A DNA stretch of 64,000 nt, from assembly GCA_019321725.1 (NCBI GenBank), contig CM033107.1, forward strand, positions 1 to 64,000. The letters run 5' to 3'. The position numbers and the translations under genes are program-made. Source of the DNA: Paulownia fortunei. Taxonomy: Eukaryota > Streptophyta > Magnoliopsida > Lamiales > Paulowniaceae. Under the pieces are notes generated by a model, which was not told the origin of the DNA, made no database searches, and was given only the letters and a program-made list of their open reading frames with translations. This document shows, one piece after another, positions 26,801 through 37,981 of this stretch (the stretch's first letter is position 1; each line of letters opens with the position of its first letter).

Positions 26801-29310
26801 ATAGGAGGTAGATTGAGAAAAAATACATTCCTATTGTTTAGGTTAAATAATATTAAAAATTTTAAAAACTTAATACCAGTTTCTTTCTTACGTATTCAAA
26901 TTATAGTTTAACTAGATTGTTTTTCTTTTTACTACATAATTTCAAGGAAAACCTACATTATTTTCAATGAGAGAAACAATATATTTCCTACATTTATTTT
27001 TAATTATTGCTAAAAATTGAAAAAGCGACTCCTAATGTTAGTACCTTTTTTGGGCTATTTTTATTAAATTTTTATTTTAATTGATTTATTTCATTTTTAA
27101 GGATTACATTTTAAAATTTTATTTTATTCTAATACATTAAGAGCGTATACTTTAACACAGAAGTTAGAATTAGAAAAAAAAAATTCCCACTGTTAAGGTT
27201 AAATAATATTAAAATTTTAAAACGTGATACCCGTTTCTCTGTTACGTATTTAAATTAAGTTTACATGATTGTATTTTTCTTTTTACTGTACAATTTCAAG
27301 GAAAACTTACATTATTTTCATTGAAAGAAATAATATATTTCCAACTTTTATTTTTAATTATGGCTAAAAATTCAAAAAGTGACTTCGAATGTTGGTATCT
27401 ATTTCGGGTTTTTTTATTAAATTTTTATTTTAATTGATTTTTCTCTTTTTAAAAGTTTATGTTTTAAAAAATATTTTTTTTTCTAATAAATTCAAAGCGT
27501 AGGCTATAACACAGGAGTTAAAATAAGAAAAAAACATTTTTCTACTTTTAAGATTAAATAATATTAAAAAATTAAAAACTTGAGACCCATTTCTCTTTTT
27601 CGTATTCAAATTACAGTTTAACTAGATTGTTTTTCTTTTTATCATATAATTTCAAGGAAAACTTACATTATTTCCAATAGAAGAAATAATATATTTTCTA
27701 CTTTTACTTTTAATAATGGCTAAAAATTCAAACACCGACTCCGAATGTATGTACCTATTTCGGGCTTTCTCATTAAATTTTTATTTTAATTCATTTTCTT
27801 CTTTTTAAAAGTTTACGTTTTAAAAAAATTATTTTTTTCTAATAAATTAAAAGCGGACGCTATAACACAGGAGTTAGAATGAGAAAAAATATTTTCCTAC
27901 TGTTTAGGCTAAACAATATTAAAATTTTAAAAACTTGATACCCGTTTCTCTTTTACGTATTCAAATTATAGTTTAACTAGATTTTTTTTTTCTTTTTACT
28001 ACATAATATCAAGGAAAACTTACATTATTTTCAATGAGAAAAATAATATATTTCCTACATTTATTTTTAATTATGGTTAAAAATTGAAAAAGCGACTACG
28101 AATGTTGATACCTATTTTGGGCTTTTTTATTAAAATTTTATTTTAATTGATTTTTTTTTATTTTTAAAAGTTTACATTTTAAAAATTTTATTTTATTCTA
28201 ATAAATTAAAAGTGTATACTATAACACAGGAGTTAGAATGAGAAAAAATACTTTCCCACTGTTAATGTTAAATAATATTAAAAATTTAAAAATGTAATAC
28301 CCGTTTCTCTCTTACGTATTCAAATTATAGTTTACATGATTGTTTTTTAATTTTACCATATAATTTTAAGAAAAACATACATTATTTTCAATGGGACAAA
28401 CAATATATTTCCTACTTTTATTTTTAATTTTGGCTAAAAATTGAAAAAGCTACTTCGAATGTTAGTACCTATTTTGGATTTTTTATTAAATTTTTATTTT
28501 AATTGATTTTTTCATTTTTAAAGTTTATTTTTTTCTAATAAATTAAATGCGTATACGATAATACCAGAGTTAGAATGAGAAAAAAATAATTTTCTATTAT
28601 TAAGGTTAAATAATATTAAATATTTAAAAATGTGATACCCTTTTCTCTTTTAAGTATTCAAATTATAGTTTAACTAGATTGTTTTTTCTTTTTACTACGT
28701 AATTTCAAGGAAAACCTATATTAATTTCAATGAGAGAAACAATATATTTTCTACTTTTATTTGTAATTATGGATAAAAATTAAAAAGCGACTCCGAATGT
28801 TGGTACCTATTTTGGGCTTTTTTATTAAAATTTTATTTTAATTGATTTATTTCATTTTTAAGGTTTACGTTTTAAAATTTTATTTTATTCTAATAAATTA
28901 AAAGTGTATACTTTAACACAGAAGTTAGAATGAGAAAAAAAAATTCCCACTGTTAAGGTTAAATAATATTAAAAATTTAAAAACATGATACTCATTTCTC
29001 TCTTACGTATTCAAATTATAGTTTACATGATTGTGTGTTTTCTTTTTACTGTACAATTTCAAGGAAAACTTACATTATTTTCATTGAAAGAAACAATATA
29101 TTTTCAACTTTTATTTTTAATTATGGCTAAAAATTCAAAAAGCAACTTCGAATGTTGGTATCTATTTCGGGCTTTTTTATTAAATTTTTATTTTAATTGA
29201 TTTTTCTCTTTTTAAAAGTTTACGTTTTAAAAAATTTATTTTTTTCTAATAAATAAAAAACGTATGCTATAACACAAGAGTTAGAATAAGAAAAAATATT
29301 TTCTTACTAT
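11870..29310 (+). repeat. Satellite block II, mixed and more diverged units
   Basis: Units here often read GGCTAAAAATTGAAAAAGCG, CTCCGAATGTTGGTACC and CTTGATACCCGTTTCTC. TTTTTCTTTTTACT replaces the plain T run. A three-unit higher-order repeat is visible at its start: AGTTATGGCTAAAAATTG with TACCAATTTTAGGC occurs at 11941 and 13000 (offset 1059), each followed one unit later by GAATCTGAATGTTCGTA. Several units have small private deletions, for example near 16925 (TTATTAAA segment lost), 20340 and 23443. Spacing stays at 330-355 bp. I saw no foreign DNA. Confidence 0.7.
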
Positions 29311-32300
29311 TAATGGTAAATAAGATTAAAAAATTAAAAACTTGATTCCCACTTCTTGGTTACATATTCAAATTATAATTTAACTGGATTTTTTTTCTTT
29401 TAACCATATAATTTTGAAGAAAACGTACAATGTTTTCTATGAGATACACAATATATTTCCTACTTTTGTTTTTAATTATGACTAAAAAAATGAAAAATCG
29501 ACTCAAAATGTTGGTGCCAATTTTTGCTTTCATATTAAATATTTATTTTAATTGATTTATTTCTTTTTAAAAGTTTATATTCTAAAAATTTAATTTTTTC
29601 AAATAAATTAAAAGCGTATGCTATAATACAAGAGTTAAAATGAGAAAAAATACTTTTTTACTATTAATGTTAAATAAGATTAAAATTTTGAAAACTTGAT
29701 ACCCATTTCTTACTTACATATTCAAATTATAATTTAACTGGATTTTTTTTTTTTTACTATATAATTTCAAAGAAAACTCACATTATTTTCTATGAAAGAA
29801 ACAATATATTTCCTACTTTTATTTATAATTATGCCTAAAATTTGAAAAAAGCAACTCATAATGTTAGTACCTATGTCTTATTTTCTTATTAAATTTTAAT
29901 TTTAATTGATTTTTTCTTTTTAAATGTTTACATTTTAAAAAAATTAATTTTTTCTAATAAATTTTAAAATGTATGCTATAACACAGGAGTTAGAATGAGA
30001 AAAAATATTTTCTACTATTAATGTTAATTAAGATTAAAATTTTGAAAACTTGATACCCATTTCTTTATTACATATTCTAATTATAGTTTAACTGTATTTT
30101 TTTTCTTTTAACTCTATAGTTTCAAAAAAAACATATATTATTTTATATGGGAGAAACAAAATATTTTCTACTTTTATTTTTAAATATGACTAAAAATTGA
30201 AAAACTCACTTATAATGTTTCTACTTATTTCTTGATTTCATATTAAATTTTTTTTAATCGATTTTTATTCTTTTTAAATGTTTACATTCTAAAAAATATA
30301 ATTTTTTCTAGTAAATTAAAAGTGTATGCTACAACACAAGAGTTAGAAGGAGGAAAAATATTGTCCTACTATTAATATTAAATAAGATTAAAAATTTAAA
30401 AACTTGATACCCATTTCTTGTTTACATATTCAGATGAGAGTGTAACTGGATTTTTTTTCTTTTAACTTTATAATTTCAAAGAAAACTTATATTATTTTCT
30501 ATCAGAGAAACAAAATATTTCCTACTTTTATTTTTAATTATGATTAAATATTAAAAAAGCGACTCGCAATGTTGTTACATATTTCTTGCTTTCATATTAA
30601 ATATTTTTTTAATTGATTTTTTTTCTTTTAAAAGTTTACGTTTTAAAAATTTATATTGTTTCTAATAAATTAAAAGCGTATGATATAACACATGAGTTAG
30701 AATGAGGACAAATACTTTCCTACTATTAATATTAAATAAGATTAAAAATTTGAAAAGTTGATACCCATTTCTTCGTTACGTATTCAAATTATAGTTTAAC
30801 TGTATTTTTTTTCTTTTAACTGTATAGTTTCAAAGAAAACTTACATCATTTTATATGAGAGAAACAATATATTTTCTATTTTTATTTTTAATTATGACTA
30901 AAAATTAAAAAAACTTACTTACAATGTTGCTACATATTTCTTGCTTTCATATTAAAATTTTATTTTAATTGATATTTTTTTTCTTTTTAAATGTTTACGT
31001 TCTAAAAAATATAATTTATTTTAATAAATTAAAAACATATGCTATAACACAGAAGTTAGAATGAGAAAAAATATTGTCTTACAATTAATGTTATATAAGA
31101 TTAAAATTTTGAAAACTTGATACCCATTTTTTGTTTACATATTCAGATGATAGTTTAACTGGATTTTTTTTCTTTTAACTTTATAATTTCAAAGAAAACT
31201 TATATTATTTTCTATGAAAGAAATAAAATATTTCCTACTTTTATTTTGAATTATGACCAAAAATTAAAAAAACGACTCACAATATTGGTACCTATTTCTT
31301 GCTTTCATATTAAATAATTATTTTAATTGATTTTTTTTCTTTTTAAATGTTTACGTTCTAAAAAATATAATTTTTTCTAATAAATTAAAAGCACATGATA
31401 TAACCCAAGAGTTAGAATGAGGAAAAATATTGTCCTTCTATTAATATTAAATAAGATTAAAAATTTGAAAATTTGATATCCATTTCTTTCTCACATATTC
31501 AAATTATAGTTTAACTGGATTTTTTTTCTTTTAACTGTATAATTTCAAACAAAACTTATATTATTTTCTATGAGGAAAAATAATACATTTCCTATTTTTA
31601 TTTTTAATTATGACTAAAAATTTTAAAAAATCGACTTACAATGTTGCTACATATTTCTTGCTTTCATATTAAAATTTTATTTTAATTGATTTTTTTTCTT
31701 TTTAAATATTTATGTTCTAAAAAGTATATTTTTTTCTAATAAATTAAAAGCGCATATAACACAAGAGTTAGAATGAGGAAAAATATTGTCCTTCTATTAA
31801 TATTAAATAAGATTAAAAATTTAAAAATTTGATATCCATTTCTTTATCACATATTCAAATTATAGTTTAACTGGATTTTTTTTCTTTTAACTGTATAATT
31901 TCAAACAAAATTTATATTATTTTCTATGAGGAAAAATAATACATTTCCTACTTTTATTTTTAATTATGACTAAATTTTTTAAAAAATCGACTTACAATGT
32001 TGCTACCTATTTCTTGTTTTCATATTAAAGTTTTATTTTTAATTAATTTTTTTTCTTTTTAAATGTTTACGTTTTAAAAAATATAATTTTCATATAAATT
32101 AAAAGCGCATGATATAACACAAGAGTTAGAATGATGAAAAATATTGTCCTTCTATTAATATTAAATAATATTAAAAATTTAAATATTAAACTTGATACCC
32201 ATTTCTTGCTTACATATTCAGATGGTAGTTTAACTGGATTTTTTTTCTTTTAACTTCATAATTTCAAAGAAGACTTACATTATTTTCTATGATAGGAACA

Positions 32301-33305
32301 AAATATTTTTTACTTTTATTTTTAATTATGATTAAAAATTAAAAAAGCGACTCACAATGTTGTTACCTATTTCTTGCTTTCATATTAAATATTTTTTTTA
32401 ATTGATTTTATTTCTTTTTAAAAGTTTACATTCTAAAAATTTAATTTTTTCAAATAAATTAAAAGTGTATGCTATAATACAGAAGTTAGAATGAGGAAAA
32501 ATATTTTCCTACTATTAATGTTAAATAAGATTAAAAATTTAAAAACTTGATACCCATTTCTTACTTACATATTTAAATTATAATTTAACTGGATTTTTTT
32601 TATTCTTACTGTATAATTTCAAAGAAAACTCGCATTATTTTCTATGAAAGAAATAATATATTTACTACTTTTATTTTTAATTATGACTAAAAATTGAAAA
32701 AAGCGACTCGTAATATTGGTACCTATGTCTTGCTTTCTTATTAAATTTTAATTTTAATTGATTTTTTCTTTTTAAATATTTACGTTTTAAAATTTTAGTT
32801 TTTTCTAATAAATTTTAAAATGTATGCTATAACATAGGAGTTAGAATGAGAAAAAATATTATCCTACTATTAATGTTAATTAAGATTAAAATTTTGAAAA
32901 TTTAATACCAATTTATTTATTACATATTCTAATTATAGTTTAACTGAATTTTTTTTTCTTTTAACTCTATAGTTTCAAAAAAAACATACATTATTTTATA
33001 TGAGAGAAACAAAATATTTTCTACTTTTATTTTTAATTATGACTAAAAATTGAAAAAACGACTCGCAATATTGATACATATTTATTGCTTTCATATTAAA
33101 ATTTTATTTTAATTGATTTTTTTTCTTCTTAAATATATACGTTCTAAAAAAATTAATTATTTCTAACAAATTAAAATCGTATACTATAACACAAGAGTTA
33201 GAATGAGAAAAAATATTGTTCTACTATTAATGTTAAATGAGATTAAAAATTTAAAAATTTAATATTTTTCTTTATATATTTAAATTATAGTTTAACTGTA
33301 TTGCT
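29310..33305 (+). repeat. Satellite block III, gene-proximal edge subfamily
   Basis: Units near the gene share variants that are rare elsewhere: TTATTTTCTATGAGAG, ACAAAATATTTCCTAC, GACTCACAATGTTG, GCTTTCATATTAAA and TTGTTTACATATTC. GGTACC is often degraded to GCTACC or GATACA. GAGTTAGAAT-like anchors fall at about 29278, 29631, 29987 and 30330, so the unit is still 343-356 bp. Edge units that escape homogenisation are a known property of satellite arrays; calling this subfamily older is inference. Confidence 0.7.
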
Positions 33306-33621
33306 AAAAACCTAGTTTCATATCCAGCTCCAGTTCGAGGATATAAGAATGTTGTTAAAAGCCCAATTTCAATATCAGGTCCAGTTCGAGGCCAGCCTAA
33401 CAAGCCCCAGCCCACATACAGAAATATTCGTTCCTACCCACAGTAATCTCCAATCTCTTCCCCCAGAAACAGAAACGTACTAATAGCGGCTCGGAGACCA
33501 GCCAGAGGGAAAATTAATTCCTTGTTTCTTTTTATTTTGGTTCTGTATCGTCTTTCTGAAAACCCTAGGGTTTTGGATGACCGTTTCTTAAATCGTTTTT
33601 TATCATTTGGAGAAATTGGCA
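33306..33621 (+). promoter_or_regulatory. NOT3: NOT3 upstream region and 5' leader between satellite and start codon
   Basis: Only about 316 bp separate the last satellite unit from the NOT3 start codon. They are compositionally ordinary, unlike the satellite. A 51-bp tandem duplication sits at the start: TCCAGTTCGAGG-bearing segments at 33316-33340 and 33367-33391. ATATAAG at about 33341 is the only TATA-like string, and its use is uncertain. The later part (about 33470-33621) is probably 5' UTR and carries a telo-box. Any further promoter sequence would have to lie inside satellite DNA. Confidence 0.6.
33559..33574 (+). promoter_or_regulatory. Palindromic telo-box AAAACCCTAGGGTTTT
   Basis: AAACCCTA and its reverse complement overlap to form a perfect 16-bp palindrome about 50 bp before the NOT3 start codon. 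Telo-boxes are known in promoters and leaders of many plant genes of translation and RNA metabolism, where TRB-type and related proteins bind. Use here is inferred from motif and position only. Confidence 0.6.
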
Positions 33622-36600
33622 ATGGGAGCAAGTCGGAAGCTGCAGGGCGAGATCGATCGAGTTCTCAAGAAGGTTCAAGAGGGAGTCGATGTATTTGATA
33701 GCATTTGGAACAAGGTCTTTCTCTTGTGCAAGCGCTCTTCATTTTCGATTTATCTTCTTCTTGCTCTAAATTTTGATTGAATGTCTACTTTTTGTTGCTC
33801 AGGTTTATGATACTGACAATGCAAATCAGAAGGAAAAATTTGAGGCGGACTTGAAGAAGGAGATAAAGAAATTGCAGAGATACAGAGACCAGATCAAGAC
33901 GTGGATACAGTCCAGCGAGATCAAGGATAAGAAGGTATCCTCTACTGCTAAAACTAGTACATTTTTAATTAATTCATTGTTTTGTTTATTCAATCTTGGC
34001 AATATCCAGGCTATATCTTTTTTTATGGAATTATTTGCCTACCCCAGGTGCTAGGTTTGGCCATTTACTGTTACCCAGTTAGTTGCCATATTCATTGGCT
34101 GCAATTTTTATTGGGTTTCTTGGGAATATAATAAACCAAATAGCCGTTGGTAAACGAAATCTTTGAATGGTTTTGGGTTTTCTCTGAGAACTAATTCATC
34201 AGTTCTCTTAAATACCGGTTGGAGCTACTGTTGGTCATTAAAATACATATTAACGGGGAACTCCTCTCAAGAAATGAAGATGTTTTAGAAGCAACACATA
34301 AATACTAATCTAGATCAGAGGTCTGATGAAGCATTAAAGTGCTTCAAAATGTAGTTAGTTGGCATTGCTTTATCAGTACAATAACATACTTTGTCAAGCA
34401 TTGCTGTTTCTTTGTTACAATATTTTTGAAACTTGATTTTCAATTTCTGTTATTTTGTTTGTGATGTACTGCCGCATTTTGTTATCTTATATCCAAATTT
34501 TGTTTCTTTACATAAGCAGGAAATTTGAAATACAACAGTCCTTGATACAGAGTGTATTATGCCTTGCTTTTTTTTTTTTTTTTTTTATGTCCACGCAAAA
34601 ACACAAGTTGGAAGTATACATTTTGACTGAACTTAGTTTAGCATTCAATGATCGATTCTTTAGGTGTTTATGGTAGTAGTTTAATACAAGAATTATACTA
34701 CCACCAGGAAAAACTCTTGTCTCAACCTATTTTGCCCTGAACTTCTAGTTTCACATTAATTTGCATATTCGCTAACACCTGCAATATGAATGTATTTCTC
34801 AATCTTTCATGGCCTGAAACTTTGAATATGAGATTTTCTGAACTATTTGTCATATCTGTTATTTGATTAGAGATCTTTCTAGTTCAATACCTAATCTTTA
34901 TATGGAAAATTAATAGTGATGTTAAGATTGCTTATTTCTTTTACTTCTATATGTGTTTATGGTTATAGTTTTATTTAAGAATTATACTACCACCTAGATG
35001 ATCTCTTGTCTCAACCTATTTTGCGCTGCCACTCTTGCAATATGAATGTATTTCTCAATCTTTTATGGCCTGAACCTTTGAATTTGAGATTCACTAAAGT
35101 ATATGTCGTTTCATTTATTTGATTAGAGATCTTTCTAGTTCAATACCTAGTCTTTTTATGGGAATTTAATCTTGATGTTATGATTGCTTATTTCTTTTAC
35201 TTTAGTTATTACTCATTTGCCCAACATTCTGTACAAGACTGTGAAATTTATGTACAAGTTTTAAAATCATTTTCTTTTAAATTTAGTTTTGCAATGTTGC
35301 GTAGGCTTTTGGTTTTGTTGTTTACAAAACTACCACTTGTCCAATTTGCTATGTTTTTAAGAGTAATCTGAAATGCTGAAGCGAAAGATATGTTTTTCAA
35401 ATTGACTTCTCAACTTGTAATGGACTTAGAATATACAAAGAGGAAGAAGCCTTTTGGTAGCACTAGCATTGCTTTATCTAGACTAATGTATTCTTAGTTT
35501 TATTGGAGCTAGTTTCTACATGTATTGAAGAATTCAGGTTATTAGGCCATCAATCATTGCAAGGAAGACAATGGATGGTATCTGTTGGATTTGTTTATTA
35601 TCATATATTATGATTAGAGAATCCATGCTTTTGCAAGGAAGCGAATTCTCTCTTATTATTGGATGGGTTATTGTAATCTCACTGGATCTTCAATGGTTGC
35701 CAATCGACATGGAGAGGGGGAGAAGAGAGTTTTCTAAGAGGCAGCAACTATTTTGTGAACTATAGGGGAACTCTCTTATTTAAGTGATAATCTTTTATGA
35801 CGGCCAATTTTATTTCTAACAGTACTGATGGTGTCTAATTTACATTATTTGTTGCTCATACATTTGTGTATATTTTCCTGTGTTCACTTTATAGATCATT
35901 ACTCCTATACCTGTGCTTTATAGTCCTACTCTCTTTGCACTACTTTTTGGACAGTTATTTTCATTGTTCTTTTGTGGTAGATTTGGTCATATAATATCTT
36001 CATTGGTTTTTCTTGCAGTAGCTGAGATAATGATATATTCATCTTGTTTAAAGCCTATTTTTCCGATGTTGACAATGAATTTTCTTTTGATACTTGTTGA
36101 CATAGGTTAGTGCCTCTTATGAGCAGGCTCTGATGGACGCTCGAAAGCAAATTGAGCGTGAAATGGAACGATTTAAGATATGTGAAAAAGAAACGAAGAC
36201 AAAAGCATTCTCAAAAGAAGGCCTTGGCCAACAACCTAAAACGGTAAGCATTGCTTTGCTGTTTGGCTGTTTCTGGCTGTTCAATACATTCCTGATGTTC
36301 TCTTCTGGATTAAGTTTCATTACAATTAACTTTCACTAGGGGTACAATAGATCATTGCGGAAATATTGTCAATGAGTGCAATTACATTAATAATTCCCTC
36401 TCATGTGAATTTTATTTCTGGTCCATCAAATGGAAATTTTTTGCTTGTGCAACAGAATGCGCTCCCTTCTTTGTAATATAGCTGAAGAGGGAAAAAAGAA
36501 TGTTTCACTTCATATTTCATATTGAGGAGCTTTCTGATTATATGGTCTATCTCTTGCAGTTAATATAAAAGTGTAAAGTGTGCCGTTGTTTGGTTGGCAT

Positions 36601-37981
36601 TTAGCATAGTTTAACCTCTTCTTATGCTGTAGGATCCGAAGGAAAAAGCTAAATCAGAGACAAGAGATTGGTTGAATAATGTGGTATGTCCCTGGAATTT
36701 TGCTTGCGTTTCTTTCATCTGAGTTGCATAATTGAAGGGGCTGTTGAGCGTGTAAAGTGATGTCATCCATGTTCATTAAATTTTTCTATCTTCCTTCGTT
36801 TTTCTCATCATTATTGATTTATCTGTAGCACTAATAATTTGATTGTTTGACAAGTGAAGCTGAAGCAATTAAACCAAATAGGTATTATTTGTTTTTCCTT
36901 TTGTTTGTTATTTATGTGATTCAGTTGTCGATCTCATGAGTATGATTGTTTAATTTCTTTGCCATTGTTGTCATGCTTTCAGTTTAACTATTAATATAAA
37001 TTCACTGTCTGAAACCGGAGGTCCACATATGAAGTGTCTTAGCTTTTGGATGAGTTAATTGGAAGTTCTAATATCTCTACAGTTTTACCTACTAAGTAGT
37101 TGTCAGGAGTTAGTGATAGTCAAATCTTTACTTTAAGGGTACTTTTGGATATTAAATTGCTATGTTAATTTATGGAACATTATATGTGGGTATCCCAGAA
37201 GGGAAATCAGAGCATTTTTATGATTCTTAGACATTGATTTGAATATAATGTGATCTTCTCATTATAAATTTTGAAGATGTTTTGTTCCTGTGAGTAGGTC
37301 AGCGAGCTGGAAAATCAAATTGATAGCTTTGAAGCTGAAATAGAGGGACTTTCTGTTAAGAAAGGGAAGACAAGGCCTCCCAGACTGGTATGATAGAAAG
37401 GAAAGGAAAGGAAAGACATCTTGATTCTGTGCAACTGACTTGCGCTCACATTATGAAAAATCTTTCTTTTGTAGACGCATCTGGAGACATCCATTGCTCG
37501 GCATAAGGCTCATATTATGAAGTTAGAATTAATTCTAAGGCTGTTGGACAACGATGAATTGAGTCCAGAGCAAGTCAATGATGTGAAGGATTTCTTGGAT
37601 GACTATGTGGAAAGAAATCAGGTCTTCTTAATCAAATCAAGTTATTGTATTTTTCCACTGTAAGCTATTTTGTTGTTATACCATCAATGAATAGATGACC
37701 AAGTTTGTTCACATGATTTGGCTCCTCAAAAGGTTTAGTTGTTTGTGATTTCTGAAAGACGAAATATAATACTCTTTTTTCTCATGTTTTTTATTTCGTT
37801 GTAGATGAAATGTAAAGGTTATGTGTGGTTAAGCCTGATTTATATTTTCCATTTGGCATATAATTTGTAGGAAGACTTTGACGAATTTAGTGATGTCGAT
37901 GAGCTTTACAGTTCTTTACCTCTAGACAAGGTGGAGTCTCTTGAAGATCTAGTTACTATTGGTCCTCCTGGTCTTGTAAAG
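33622..37981 (+). other. NOT3: NOT3 exons 1-7: N-terminal coiled-coil Not3 domain
   Basis: Exons 1-7 encode residues 1-254. The charged helical stretch holds [20 protein letters not shown] in exon 2, [14 protein letters not shown] in exon 3, [17 protein letters not shown] in exon 4 and [17 protein letters not shown] in exon 5. Exon 6 ends with [14 protein letters not shown]. This is the conserved Not3 domain that in other eukaryotes contributes to complex assembly and recruitment. Exons 1-7 are all in phase 0, so several could be skipped without a frameshift. Introns 1, 5 and 6 are short (88, 87 and 249 bp). Confidence 0.93.

Larger units (their letters stand above)
1..33305 (+). repeat. AT-rich satellite array, unit about 325-355 bp, about 97 head-to-tail copies
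   Basis: One unit repeats in the same orientation from the window start to about 33305. Anchors such as TTAATTATGGCTAGAAATTC recur at 210, 545, 870, 1207, 1534, 1885, 2236, 2572 and 2922, giving spacings of 325-351 bp. Each unit also carries GGAGTTAGAATGAG, TTAAGGTTAAATAAG, CTTACGTATTCAAATTA and TTGGTACCTATTTCTTGC, plus four or five long T runs. G+C is about one fifth by eye. Most units contain GGTACC, so a KpnI digest should give a ladder. Reading frames of 60-78 codons recur because the unit repeats; they are not credible genes. The left edge lies outside the window. The right edge is abrupt: the last unit stops after the TTTAACTGTATTG segment. No transposon insertion was seen. Whether the array is centromeric, subtelomeric or interstitial cannot be told from this window. 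Confidence 0.97.

Noticed and set aside
1..33305. CRISPR array or bacterial repeat
   Set aside because: Units are about 345 bp with no short repeat plus unique spacer layout, and the flanking genes are spliced plant genes.
33559..33574. Interstitial telomere repeat
   Set aside because: It is one telo-box unit in palindrome form, not a tandem TTTAGGG array.
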